From assembly GCF_900142885.1 (NCBI RefSeq), contig NZ_FRCL01000007.1, forward strand, positions 171,632-235,631: a stretch of 64,000 nt of DNA, in the 5' to 3' direction. Source of the stretch: Flavobacterium xinjiangense. Lineage in GTDB: Bacteria; Bacteroidota; Bacteroidia; Flavobacteriales; Flavobacteriaceae. Below are positions 33,318 to 41,706 of this stretch, one piece after another (position 1 is the first letter of the stretch; each line of letters begins with the position of its first letter). The notes beneath the pieces are model-generated. The model ran no database searches. It worked only from the letters and a program-made list of their open reading frames with translations, and had not been told where the DNA came from. The position numbers and the translations under genes are program-made.

Positions 33318-36300
33318 TTAATCACCACCCAACATCTCCATGAATTCTAAAGCTGTCCTGGTATTCTTCACATTGTCAAAAGTCAACAGTAATCGCAAAC
33401 CAGCTGGCGTTTGTTTTTCTTTCATTTTACAAATAGAACTGTGCGTTTGCACAAATTTTATTACTTGTTGAAAACGATTCGATTGGTAATAATCTGATTG
33501 TTGATCCGATACAAAATACCCAATCATCTTTCCTTGTTTCATCACCAATTTCTCGATTCCAATACGAGTTGCAATCCATTTGATACGAATACTATTCATT
33601 AACGCATTAGCTCGTGGCGGCATCGGACCAAAACGGTCAATCAATTTATTTTGAAAAACGATCAATTCTTCTTCATTTTTAACCGAACCTAATTCATTGT
33701 ACAAACTCAATCGTTCCGAAACATTATTGATGTATTCATCTGAAAACAACAACTCAAAATCAGTGTCAATTTGGAGGTCTTTGACATATTCTTTGGTTTC
33801 CAAATTGTTTTCCTCCGGATACAAATCCTTGAATTCATTTTCTTTCAGTTCATCAATGGCTTCGTTCATGATTTTTTGGTAGGTATCAAATCCAATTTCG
33901 TTGATGAAACCACTTTGTTCTCCACCTAATAAATCTCCGGCACCACGAATCTCTAAATCTTTCATTGCAATATTAAAACCGCTTCCCAATTCGCTGAATT
34001 GTTCCAAAGCCTGAATTCGTTTTCTGGCATCATCCGTCATTGCAGAATAAGGCGGACAAATAAAATAGCAAAACGCTTTTTTATTGCTACGTCCTACTCG
34101 ACCACGCATTTGATGCAAATCTGAAAGACCAAAATTATTCGCATTATTGATAAAAATCGTATTCGCATTAGGAACGTCCAAACCACTTTCGATGATGGTG
34201 GTTGCGACCAAAACATCAAATTCTCCGTTCATAAATGCCAGCATCAACTCTTCGAGTTTTTTCCCTTCCATCTGTCCGTGACCGATTCCTACTCTGGCAT
34301 TAGGCACTAATCGCTGAATCATTCCGGCAACTTCCTTGATGTTTTCTATTCTATTATTGATGAAAAAAACCTGTCCATTTCGCTGAATTTCATACGAAAT
34401 CGCATCTCGAATCATCTCTTCGCTAAATCCTACTACATTCGTTTCAATAGGATAACGATTGGGCGGAGGTGTTGTAATTACTGATAAATCGCGTGCCGCC
34501 ATTAACGAAAACTGCAATGTTCTCGGAATTGGCGTTGCTGTTAAAGTCAACGTGTCTACATTGGCAGCAATGGTTTTGAGTTTGTCTTTTACGTTGACAC
34601 CAAATTTTTGTTCCTCATCAACAATCAGCAATCCCAAATCTTTGAAAACCACATTTTTGTTGACCAATTGATGCGTTCCAATGACAATATCAAGTTTCCC
34701 TTCGGCCAATAATTTTAGGGTTTCTGCTTTTTGTTTGGCCGTTCTAAAACGGTTTAAATACCCCACAGAAACTGGCATGTCTTTCAATCGTTCTGTAAAA
34801 GTTCTATAATGTTGGTACGCTAAAATCGTGGTCGGAACCAATATCGCAACCTGCTTACTATTATCGACCGCCTTGAAAGCGGCACGAATGGCAACTTCAG
34901 TTTTCCCGAAACCTACATCTCCACAAACCAAGCGATCCATTGGACGGTCACTTTCCATATCAGCTTTTACTTCTGCCGTTGATTTGGTTTGGTCCGGTGT
35001 ATCTTCGTAAATAAAGGAACTTTCAAGTTCGTTTTGCAAATAACTGTCAGGCGCAAACTGGAATCCTTTTTCAAGTCTTCTTTTGGCATACAACTGAATC
35101 AAATTGAATGCAATATGTTTGACGCGCGCCTTGGTTTTCTGTTTTAAAATCTTCCAGGCATTCGAACCCAATTTGTAAATTTTGGGTGGTGTTCCGTCTT
35201 TTCCGTTGTATTTCGAAATTTTGTGCAGCGAATGAATACTGACATACACAATATCATTATCGGCATAAACGAGCTTAATAGCTTCTTGCGTTTTGCCTTC
35301 TACTTGTATTTTTTGCAAACCTCCAAATCGCCCGATTCCGTGGTCAATATGCGTCACATAATCACCAACGGATAACGTCGTCAGTTCTTTTAAAGTGATG
35401 TTTTGCTTTTTCGAATAGCCGTTTTTGATGCTGAATTTATGGTAGCGTTCAAAAATCTGATGGTCGGTGTAACAGGTTATTTGGTTTTCCTCGTCGATAA
35501 ATCCTTGGTACAAAGGCAAAACAACGGTATGATATTGTTTCCTGATATTCTCAGAATTTGCTTCATCCAAGGTTTCAAAAATATCATGAAATCTTTTGGC
35601 CTGGGCATCATTGGAACAAAACAAATAATTTTTGTAGCCATTGAAATGATTTTCATTCAGATTATTCAATAACAAATCAAATTGTTTGTTGAATGACGGT
35701 TGCGGTTGAATGTGGTATTCGAACTTTTTGGTGGTTCTAAAAATATGTTTTGAACTCAATTCCACAATCGAAAAATCCAACGCTCTTTTAATAAAACCAG
35801 CTTGGTTTAAGAACAATTGTTCCGGTGTGGAATGTTTTATGTCTTTAGATAACTTTTCAAAAGCTTCTTCGGCCTTCGCAAATTGTTTGTCTAATTGTGA
35901 TAAAAGATATTCGGTGTTTTGAATGAAAATGACGGTTTTCTCCGATATGTAATCCAAGAAACTTTCTCTGTTTTCCTGAAAAACTTTGTTTTCCACATTT
36001 GGGATTATCGTAATTTTCTTTTGTTGCAAAATCGACAATTGCGTCGCTACATCAAAACTACGAATGCTTTCGACTTCGTCTCCAAAAAACTCAATTCGGT
36101 ACGGATTATCATTCGAAAAAGAAAATACATCGACAATTCCTCCACGAACGGAAAATTCTCCGGGTTCCGTAATGAAATCTACTCTTTTAAACTCATATTC
36201 AAACAAAACTTCATTGATAAAATCGATCGAAATCTTGTCACCAACAGCAACTTTCAATGTGTTTTTATCCAATTCTTTTCGGGTTACCACTTTCTCGAAT

Positions 36301-36686
36301 AATGCTTCGGGATAGGTGACAATAACTGCGGGTTTTTTGCGGGAATTGATTCTATTCAGGACTTCGGCGCGAAGTAAAACATTCGCATTATCAGTTTCTT
36401 CAATCTGATACGGACGACGGTAGGACCCTGGATAAAACAAAACATCCTGGTCACCAATCATTTGTTCCAAATCGTTCAAATAGTACGCGGCTTCTTCTTT
36501 ATCATTAAAAACAATTAAAAAAGGAAGTTCTGATTTCTTGAAAATAGAACGAATGACAAAAGAAATTGCCGATCCCAATAATCCATCAAGATGCATTTTT
36601 ACTTGATTATTCTCTTGCAAACGAGCAACAATCTGTTGCGTTTTTGGAGAATCATCGTAGGTATTATATAAAGCTTTTTTACTCAA
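33318..36686 (-). CDS. mfd: Transcription-repair coupling factor
   Basis: The 1122-residue protein removes RNA polymerase stalled at lesions and recruits UvrA. It has an N-terminal UvrB-homology region (about residues 1-340), the RNA polymerase-interacting domain (SVGDYVTHIDHGIGRFGGL near 440), a RecG-like translocase with Walker A CGDVGFGKTEVAIRAAF (about 595), DEEQKFG (about 690), TATPIPRTLQFSL and motif VI region MRGRVGRSNKKAF, and a C-terminal TRCF domain. The length is typical. It overlaps the upstream lipoprotein gene by 8 nt. Confidence 0.97.
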   Translation of the reverse strand: MSKKALYNTYDDSPKTQQIVARLQENNQVKMHLDGLLGSAISFVIRSIFKKSELPFLIVFNDKEEAAYYLNDLEQMIGDQDVLFYPGSYRRPYQIEETDNANVLLRAEVLNRINSRKKPAVIVTYPEALFEKVVTRKELDKNTLKVAVGDKISIDFINEVLFEYEFKRVDFITEPGEFSVRGGIVDVFSFSNDNPYRIEFFGDEVESIRSFDVATQLSILQQKKITIIPNVENKVFQENRESFLDYISEKTVIFIQNTEYLLSQLDKQFAKAEEAFEKLSKDIKHSTPEQLFLNQAGFIKRALDFSIVELSSKHIFRTTKKFEYHIQPQPSFNKQFDLLLNNLNENHFNGYKNYLFCSNDAQAKRFHDIFETLDEANSENIRKQYHTVVLPLYQGFIDEENQITCYTDHQIFERYHKFSIKNGYSKKQNITLKELTTLSVGDYVTHIDHGIGRFGGLQKIQVEGKTQEAIKLVYADNDIVYVSIHSLHKISKYNGKDGTPPKIYKLGSNAWKILKQKTKARVKHIAFNLIQLYAKRRLEKGFQFAPDSYLQNELESSFIYEDTPDQTKSTAEVKADMESDRPMDRLVCGDVGFGKTEVAIRAAFKAVDNSKQVAILVPTTILAYQHYRTFTERLKDMPVSVGYLNRFRTAKQKAETLKLLAEGKLDIVIGTHQLVNKNVVFKDLGLLIVDEEQKFGVNVKDKLKTIAANVDTLTLTATPIPRTLQFSLMAARDLSVITTPPPNRYPIETNVVGFSEEMIRDAISYEIQRNGQVFFINNRIENIKEVAGMIQRLVPNARVGIGHGQMEGKKLEELMLAFMNGEFDVLVATTIIESGLDVPNANTIFINNANNFGLSDLHQMRGRVGRSNKKAFCYFICPPYSAMTDDARKRIQALEQFSELGSGFNIAMKDLEIRGAGDLLGGEQSGFINEIGFDTYQKIMNEAIDELKENEFKDLYPEENNLETKEYVKDLQIDTDFELLFSDEYINNVSERLSLYNELGSVKNEEELIVFQNKLIDRFGPMPPRANALMNSIRIKWIATRIGIEKLVMKQGKMIGYFVSDQQSDYYQSNRFQQVIKFVQTHSSICKMKEKQTPAGLRLLLTFDNVKNTRTALEFMEMLGGD

Positions 36687-37281
36687 CGCGTGGTAGATTT
36701 GGGTCGGTTGGTGTATTCGGAATTGCTCTGGAAGTATCCATCATTTTCATTAATTCCGATTCCCCTTCTTCGACAGGAATTTTACTTTTTTCTACAATTT
36801 TGTCCATTTGTCTTTGCAAGGAAACTAATTCCGCATTGATTTCTGAAACTAAAACAATTACTTTTTGATCCGGAATCTTATCCAGATTAAGGAATAAATC
36901 CAACAATCTCACCTTGGTGATTAAAGTGGAAACCCTACTTTTTATCTGAGGTTTGTTGAACTGTGAAGGAATGTTTTCATTAAGAGCCATTACTTTTTTA
37001 GACAATGCTTTTGATTTTTTTTGAAACGCTCCGATTGTTTTTTTAGGTTTAACGGCTAATTCCGCAAAAAACACTCGCAATTCGTTCCAGCTGGCTACTG
37101 TAGCCTCAGAAGTTGAATTAATAGGCGTGTCATAAAAAACCCAGCCTTTGTTTATATTTGAAAAAATGAGTTCGTTTTTTTTAGCCTGTTTTTCATTTTC
37201 TGCTAATCGTTTTTGATTGTCATTTTTGCACGCAGACAAAATGATAATCAGAAAAAAGAAGCATGATAATTTATATTTCAT
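36679..37281 (-). CDS. Helical lipoprotein of unknown function, coupled to mfd
   Basis: The 200-residue product has a lipoprotein signal with lipobox IILSAC (Cys 18) and a mostly helical mature part rich in Lys (KKTIGAFQKKSKALSKKVMA, STLITKVRLLDLFLNLDKIP). Its 3' end overlaps the start of mfd by 8 nt, so the two are translationally linked. I know no function for it; the link of an exported lipoprotein to a DNA-repair translocase is probably positional only. Confidence 0.75.
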   Translation of the reverse strand: MKYKLSCFFFLIIILSACKNDNQKRLAENEKQAKKNELIFSNINKGWVFYDTPINSTSEATVASWNELRVFFAELAVKPKKTIGAFQKKSKALSKKVMALNENIPSQFNKPQIKSRVSTLITKVRLLDLFLNLDKIPDQKVIVLVSEINAELVSLQRQMDKIVEKSKIPVEEGESELMKMMDTSRAIPNTPTDPNLPRVE

Positions 37282-37300
37282 AAGTTAATATATTAACGTA

Positions 37301-37308
37301 CAAAGTTA
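37301..37308 (-). promoter_or_regulatory. -7 element TAACTTTG for the lipoprotein-mfd unit
   Basis: Exact TAnnTTTG on the minus strand, 19 nt upstream of the start at 37281. The remaining gap to 37583 is AT-rich, without a gene, and ends in the tdh promoter. Confidence 0.5.
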
Positions 37309-37556
37309 CAAAGTAAATTCACAATAACGAATTACCAAATTAGTAATAACTTAGTAAACTACTGGAGATTTGCATCTCTCAAAAAAGCTCTGAATTTAAT
37401 TTATATCTCATTTGCGTTTTTCAAATAACAATCTACTATTTCAGAAGATATTTTGATGCTTTAAATTATAAATATTAATAATTTCATTAGATTATGAATA
37501 TCATTTTAAGAATTTAATAATATTTTTATCCAAAATTATGTTATTTACGAAAACGT

Positions 37557-37564
37557 TATCTTTG
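37557..37564 (+). promoter_or_regulatory. -7 element TATCTTTG for the threonine dehydrogenase gene
   Basis: Exact TAnnTTTG 19 nt before the ATG at 37584. Confidence 0.5.
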
Positions 37565-37583
37565 AATTTTTAAAACAGATAAA

Positions 37584-38522
37584 ATGAGTACTAAAATATT
37601 GATTATAGGCGCTTGCGGACAAATTGGAACGGAGCTTACCCATAAACTTCGACAACTATATGGAACCGATAATGTAATTGCTTCCGATATTCGAAAACTG
37701 AATACTGATGTGGTTAATTCCGGTCCTTTTGAAGTAGTGAATGCATTAGATTTTAATCAGATTGAGCATCTTGTCGAAGTTCATCAAATTGATGAGATTT
37801 ATTTAATGGCGGCATTATTATCAGCGACAGCCGAGAAAAACCCTGCTTTTGCTTGGGATTTGAATATGAATTCGTTGTTTCATGTTTTGAATTTGGCGAA
37901 AGCCAAAAAAATAAAAAAGATATTCTGGCCATCGAGCATTGCTGTTTTTGGTCCTACAACCCCTAAAGAAAATACCCCGCAATATACCATCATCGAACCT
38001 TCAACAGTTTACGGAATCAGTAAACAAGCCGGCGAAAGATGGTGCGAATATTACCATAATATCTTTGGCGTAGATGTTCGCAGCGTACGTTATCCGGGAT
38101 TAATCAGCTGGTCTTCGCCTCCGGGTGGCGGAACAACTGATTATGCGGTAGATATTTATCACAAGGCTTTAAGTGACGGAAAATACGAATGTTTTTTATC
38201 CTCCGAAACCAAAATGCCAATGATGTACATGGACGATGCCATTGCCGCAACGATACAAATTATGCAAGCTCCAGCCGAGCAAATAAAAATTCGTTCTGCT
38301 TATAATCTAGCCGCAATGAGTTTTACCCCGACAGAAATTGCTGCTGAAATCAAAAAACACATTCCTGAATTTACTATTTCTTACGAACCTGACTTCCGTC
38401 AAAAAATAGCCGACAGCTGGCCAGCGAGTATCGATGATGCATACGCCAGGGAAGATTGGAATTGGAAACACAAATTTGATTTGGAAAGCATGACAGTAGA
38501 TATGTTGGAGCATTTGAAATAG
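37584..38522 (+). CDS. tdh: L-threonine 3-dehydrogenase, extended SDR type
   Basis: The 312-residue enzyme has the NAD-binding motif IGACGQIGTEL (residues 7-17), SSIAVFGPTTPKENTPQ and the catalytic YGISKQAGE, and resembles UDP-galactose-epimerase-like threonine dehydrogenases such as the Flavobacterium frigidimaris enzyme. It oxidises L-threonine to 2-amino-3-ketobutyrate. The C-terminal SWPASIDDAYAREDWNWKHK is the usual family ending. A degenerate second copy of the last ~115 bp lies at 40033-40149. The kbl partner is not in the window. Confidence 0.93.
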   Translation: MSTKILIIGACGQIGTELTHKLRQLYGTDNVIASDIRKLNTDVVNSGPFEVVNALDFNQIEHLVEVHQIDEIYLMAALLSATAEKNPAFAWDLNMNSLFHVLNLAKAKKIKKIFWPSSIAVFGPTTPKENTPQYTIIEPSTVYGISKQAGERWCEYYHNIFGVDVRSVRYPGLISWSSPPGGGTTDYAVDIYHKALSDGKYECFLSSETKMPMMYMDDAIAATIQIMQAPAEQIKIRSAYNLAAMSFTPTEIAAEIKKHIPEFTISYEPDFRQKIADSWPASIDDAYAREDWNWKHKFDLESMTVDMLEHLK

Positions 38523-38593
38523 ACTTTTGTCTTTGATTTAAAATTTCTGATTTTAAAATTGTGGTGATGAACCCGATTTTAAAATCAGACATT
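38405..38593 (+). repeat. ~190-bp direct repeat, left copy (tdh 3' end plus downstream)
   Basis: This segment contains the last 39 codons of tdh, the stop and 71 bp beyond. It aligns end-to-end with 40033-40222 with roughly four bases in five identical by eye. The two copies bracket the DUF418 gene. Confidence 0.85.
38547..38588 (+). terminator. Hairpin terminator after tdh
   Basis: CTGATTTTAAAAT (38547-38559) pairs perfectly with ATTTTAAAATCAG (38576-38588) across GTGATGAACCCG, and T residues follow. Confidence 0.65.
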
Positions 38594-38734
38594 TTTTTGT
38601 TTATAGAACAGCTCTTCTTTGATGTTATTGTTAAGCTGAAAAAAGTGAAATCATTCACTTTACCTCTTTCAAAAAGCCCATATTTGATACTTAACAAACC
38701 TAGAATTTAAAAACTTATTCCTTATTATTTTTCT

Positions 38735-38742
38735 TACTTTTG
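38735..38742 (+). promoter_or_regulatory. -7 element TACTTTTG for the DUF418 gene
   Basis: Exact TAnnTTTG 38 nt before the ATG at 38781. Confidence 0.5.
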
Positions 38743-38780
38743 ATTCGTTTTCAAAAAAACCGTAAACCAAAAGTAATTAT

Positions 38781-40025
38781 ATGTCAAATTCCTTTCAACC
38801 AATTGAAGAAAATAAGAGAACTGCTATTGTCGATATTCTAAGAGGCTGGGCGCTATTGGGAGTTGTCATTGGAAACTATTCAGATTTTTTCCATATCGGA
38901 TTACCATCTTCTGCACAAGACAACAGTGTTTTATCTCACATGCTTGCGGCAGTAAATGAAATCTTTTTTGCAGCCAAATCTTGGACATTATTGACGATCT
39001 TATTTGGTTATGGTTTTGCGGTTCTCCTAAATAATGTGGCTAGTAAAGGAAAAAATCCTGTTTGCTTTTTTGGCTGGAGAATGACCCTACTGTTTATGTT
39101 TGCATTTATTGACTCCGCTTTTTGGCTGGGTGATATTTTGAAAGATTATGCTTTTTTGGGTCTTATACTGCTGCTATTTTATAAAAGTTCAGCAAAAACA
39201 ATACTAATAACCTGCTTACTTCTTTTTTTAATGATTCCATTTATTGCTGCCTACATAAACAATATACATATGGTTTATCCTGAAATTTCTACTAGTCCTG
39301 AGTATCTGAAATTGTTTTATTCGGGCAACTGGTTTGATTTCTTTGAATTTAATTTATTAGCGAGTTATTATGAACAAATAATTGTACTAGGATATGCAAT
39401 TACGGCACATGTAGTAATGTTTGCCTGTATGCTTTTAGGGTTTTATGCTCAAAAAATCAATTTTTTTAATCGTTTACATGAATTGAAAAAACAATTAAAA
39501 ACCACACTTTTTATAAGTCTGTTTACTGCGCTGTCTTTAGGTGTGTTTTTAAAATTTGCAATGGTAAACAAACTTACGTTTTTTAGCTATTTTAATCCTT
39601 TTTACTGGTTAATTCTAAGCACGATGCTGTTTATCGCAACTGGTATTTGCCTACTGCATTGCAGTAGTAAACTAAAAACAATTTTCAATTATTTCAGGGT
39701 TTCCGGAAAAATGACATTGACGAATTATATGGCGCAAAATATACTTGCTGCATTTATTTTTTCGGGTATTGGCTTGAATATATCCAATAGTATGCCCTAT
39801 TGGTTTTATTTTTCTTTAGCCATTTCAGTATTCATTATTCAGTTATTTATAAGCAAATGGTGGCTTTCAAAATACAATTACGGCCCTGTTGAATGGCTGT
39901 GGAGAGTCTTGAGTTATGGCAAATTATTTCCGCTTAAAAAGACAGAAAAAAACAACCTCCCTATTATAACAATTTCAAATGAAAATCAAAAAAAGGAATC
40001 CGCTTTAGAAACAATAAAATATTAA
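38781..40025 (+). CDS. DUF418 (YeiB-like) multi-pass membrane protein
   Basis: The 414-residue protein opens with NKRTAIVDILRGWALLGVVI, the heparan-acetyltransferase-like/DUF418 start, has about ten hydrophobic segments and ends with YNYGPVEWLWRVLSYGK, the diagnostic DUF418 C-terminal motif. YeiB-type proteins are inner-membrane proteins of uncertain function, related to acyltransferases. The gene has its own promoter and lies exactly between two copies of a 190-bp direct repeat, suggesting it entered or was duplicated as a block. Confidence 0.88.
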   Translation: MSNSFQPIEENKRTAIVDILRGWALLGVVIGNYSDFFHIGLPSSAQDNSVLSHMLAAVNEIFFAAKSWTLLTILFGYGFAVLLNNVASKGKNPVCFFGWRMTLLFMFAFIDSAFWLGDILKDYAFLGLILLLFYKSSAKTILITCLLLFLMIPFIAAYINNIHMVYPEISTSPEYLKLFYSGNWFDFFEFNLLASYYEQIIVLGYAITAHVVMFACMLLGFYAQKINFFNRLHELKKQLKTTLFISLFTALSLGVFLKFAMVNKLTFFSYFNPFYWLILSTMLFIATGICLLHCSSKLKTIFNYFRVSGKMTLTNYMAQNILAAFIFSGIGLNISNSMPYWFYFSLAISVFIIQLFISKWWLSKYNYGPVEWLWRVLSYGKLFPLKKTEKNNLPIITISNENQKKESALETIKY

Positions 40026-40032
40026 TTCTATT

Positions 40033-40149
40033 AATAGCCGACAGCTGGCCCGCGAGTATCGATGATAATCCTGCCAGAAAAGATTGGAACTGAAAACATA
40101 AATTTGATTTGGAATCCATGACCGTGGATATGTTGGAGCATTTGAAAAA
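40033..40149 (+). pseudogene. Degenerate fragment of the tdh 3' end
   Basis: It reads ATAGCCGACAGCTGGCCCGC onward like codons 275-312 of tdh. It keeps the frame through most of the segment but has a stop where tdh encodes Trp (GGAACTGAAAAC for GGAATTGGAAAC), and the original stop is replaced by AAG. No start or upstream part exists, so it cannot be expressed as an enzyme. The remaining gap to 40425 is AT-rich and holds the esterase promoter. Confidence 0.88.
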
Positions 40150-40222
40150 GACTTTTTTCTATAATTTAGAATGTATGATTTTAAAATTAAGGTGATGAAC
40201 CCGATTTTAAAATGAGACATTC
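40033..40222 (+). repeat. ~190-bp direct repeat, right copy
   Basis: Partner of 38405-38593. It includes the tdh remnant and the terminator-like ATTTTAAAAT hairpin with the shared spacer GGTGATGAACCCG. Confidence 0.85.
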
Positions 40223-40327
40223 TAAGTTAAACAAATAAAATTCTTGTATCTCCTATTTATTCCAAAAAAAAATCAATAAGAAAACTACTAACTATCTGAT
40301 TAACAAATAATATCATGTGAAATTCAA

Positions 40328-40356
40328 TTGTAATATTAAAAAAAATCTTACTTTTG
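40328..40356 (+). promoter_or_regulatory. Promoter TTG-N18-TACTTTTG for the esterase gene
   Basis: TTG 40328-40330 and TACTTTTG 40349-40356. The ATG is 69 nt beyond the -7 element. Confidence 0.5.
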
Positions 40357-40425
40357 AGTTGTTAGAATTTTAAATAAAAAAGAAACACATTTCATCCCTT
40401 TAATTTTAAACCATAATTCCTCGCT

Positions 40426-41661
40426 ATGAAAAAAATTCTTCTCTCCTTCACTCTAATAATTCTTTCTTTTTGTGCAATTGCTCAAAAAAATAATAAAATT
40501 GAAATAGGTACCGTTGATAGCGTTTATTCAAAAATATTAAAGGAACAGCGAAAGATCTTGATCCATATTCCCAATAGTGATCAAAGCGGTATTTTTTCTA
40601 AACAACGCTATCCTGTTATTTATATATTAGATGGCGATGCTCATTTTAATTCAATTGTTGGAATGATTGAACAACTAAGTGCAATAGGCGGCAATACTAA
40701 TTTTCCTGAAATGATTGTTATAGGTATCCCAAATACGGACAGAACGAGAGATCTAACCCCAACACATATTAACTCTGCTCTACCTATGATGGATAGCATT
40801 GCTGCTAAAAATACTGGTGGAGGTGAAAAATTCATTTCTTTTATAGAAAAAGAATTAATGCCTCATATTGATTCATTATATCCAACTACACCCTACCGAA
40901 TGTTAATTGGACATTCTTTAGGAGGTTTGACTGTTATAAATACTTTAATTCATCACACCAATTTATTCAACGCTTATGTAGCCATTGACCCAAGTATGTG
41001 GTGGGACAATAAAAAACTTTTAATGGAAACTAAAAACGCCTTAGCTATCAATAAATACCCGAATGTTTCCTTGTTTTTAGGAATTGCCAATACTATGGAA
41101 AAAGGAATGGATATCACAAAAGTCAAAAAGGACAAATCTGATATCACAAAACATATTCGATCCATTTTGGAGTTGGATAACTATATGAGTCCAAATAAGC
41201 AAAACCAATTAAAATACCAGTCCAAATATTATAACGATGATGACCACAACTCTGTAACATTAATTACCGAATACGATGCGCTTCGTTTTATTTTTGATTA
41301 CTATAAATTAAAGCTAACCATGTCTGACTATATGAATATTAATAAGGTATTACTATCTAAAATTGAAACGCATTATAGCGACCTGTCAAAGAAATTTGGG
41401 TACGAGGTAAAAGTTCCAGAAGGTCTTATAAATACTCTTGGATATCAAGCATTAGGCGTAAAGCATTTTGAAGAAGCTGAATCTTTATTTAAATTAAATG
41501 TCGCTAATTATCCTGAAAGTTTTAATGTTTATGATTCTCTTGGAGATTTTTATGATGCTAAAAAGGATAAAGCAAACGCAATTAATCTTTACAAAAAAGC
41601 GCTATCAATTAAAGAGTTTCCCGAAACAAGAAAAAAGCTAGACAATCTTCAAGTGAATTAA
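40426..41661 (+). CDS. Exported esterase (EstD/IroE-like alpha/beta hydrolase) with TPR tail
   Basis: The 411-residue protein has a signal peptide (MKKILLSFTLIILSFCAIAQ), a putative-esterase domain with YPVIYILDGDAHFNS, nucleophile elbow IGHSLGG (Ser 164) and YYNDDDHNSV with the probable catalytic His, then a C-terminal TPR-like pair (YQALGVKHFEEAESLFKLNV, YDSLGDFYDAKKDKANAINL). This hydrolase-plus-TPR layout recurs in Bacteroidota. Related enzymes cleave ferric-siderophore esters or acyl esters; the substrate here is unknown. Confidence 0.88.
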   Translation: MKKILLSFTLIILSFCAIAQKNNKIEIGTVDSVYSKILKEQRKILIHIPNSDQSGIFSKQRYPVIYILDGDAHFNSIVGMIEQLSAIGGNTNFPEMIVIGIPNTDRTRDLTPTHINSALPMMDSIAAKNTGGGEKFISFIEKELMPHIDSLYPTTPYRMLIGHSLGGLTVINTLIHHTNLFNAYVAIDPSMWWDNKKLLMETKNALAINKYPNVSLFLGIANTMEKGMDITKVKKDKSDITKHIRSILELDNYMSPNKQNQLKYQSKYYNDDDHNSVTLITEYDALRFIFDYYKLKLTMSDYMNINKVLLSKIETHYSDLSKKFGYEVKVPEGLINTLGYQALGVKHFEEAESLFKLNVANYPESFNVYDSLGDFYDAKKDKANAINLYKKALSIKEFPETRKKLDNLQVN

Positions 41662-41674
41662 GAAAAAACAAAAC

Positions 41675-41705
41675 ATAAAAAAAGCCCTTTTCAGGGCTTT
41701 TTAAA
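41675..41705. terminator. Intrinsic terminator between convergent esterase and M1 peptidase genes
   Basis: AAAAAAGCCCT pairs with AGGGCTTTTT around TTTC, with A and T tracts on either side, so it works in both directions. Confidence 0.85.
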
Positions 41706-41706
41706 A

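Noticed and set aside
40033..40222. A second functional threonine dehydrogenase gene
   Set aside because: Only the last ~38 codons exist, with an in-frame stop.
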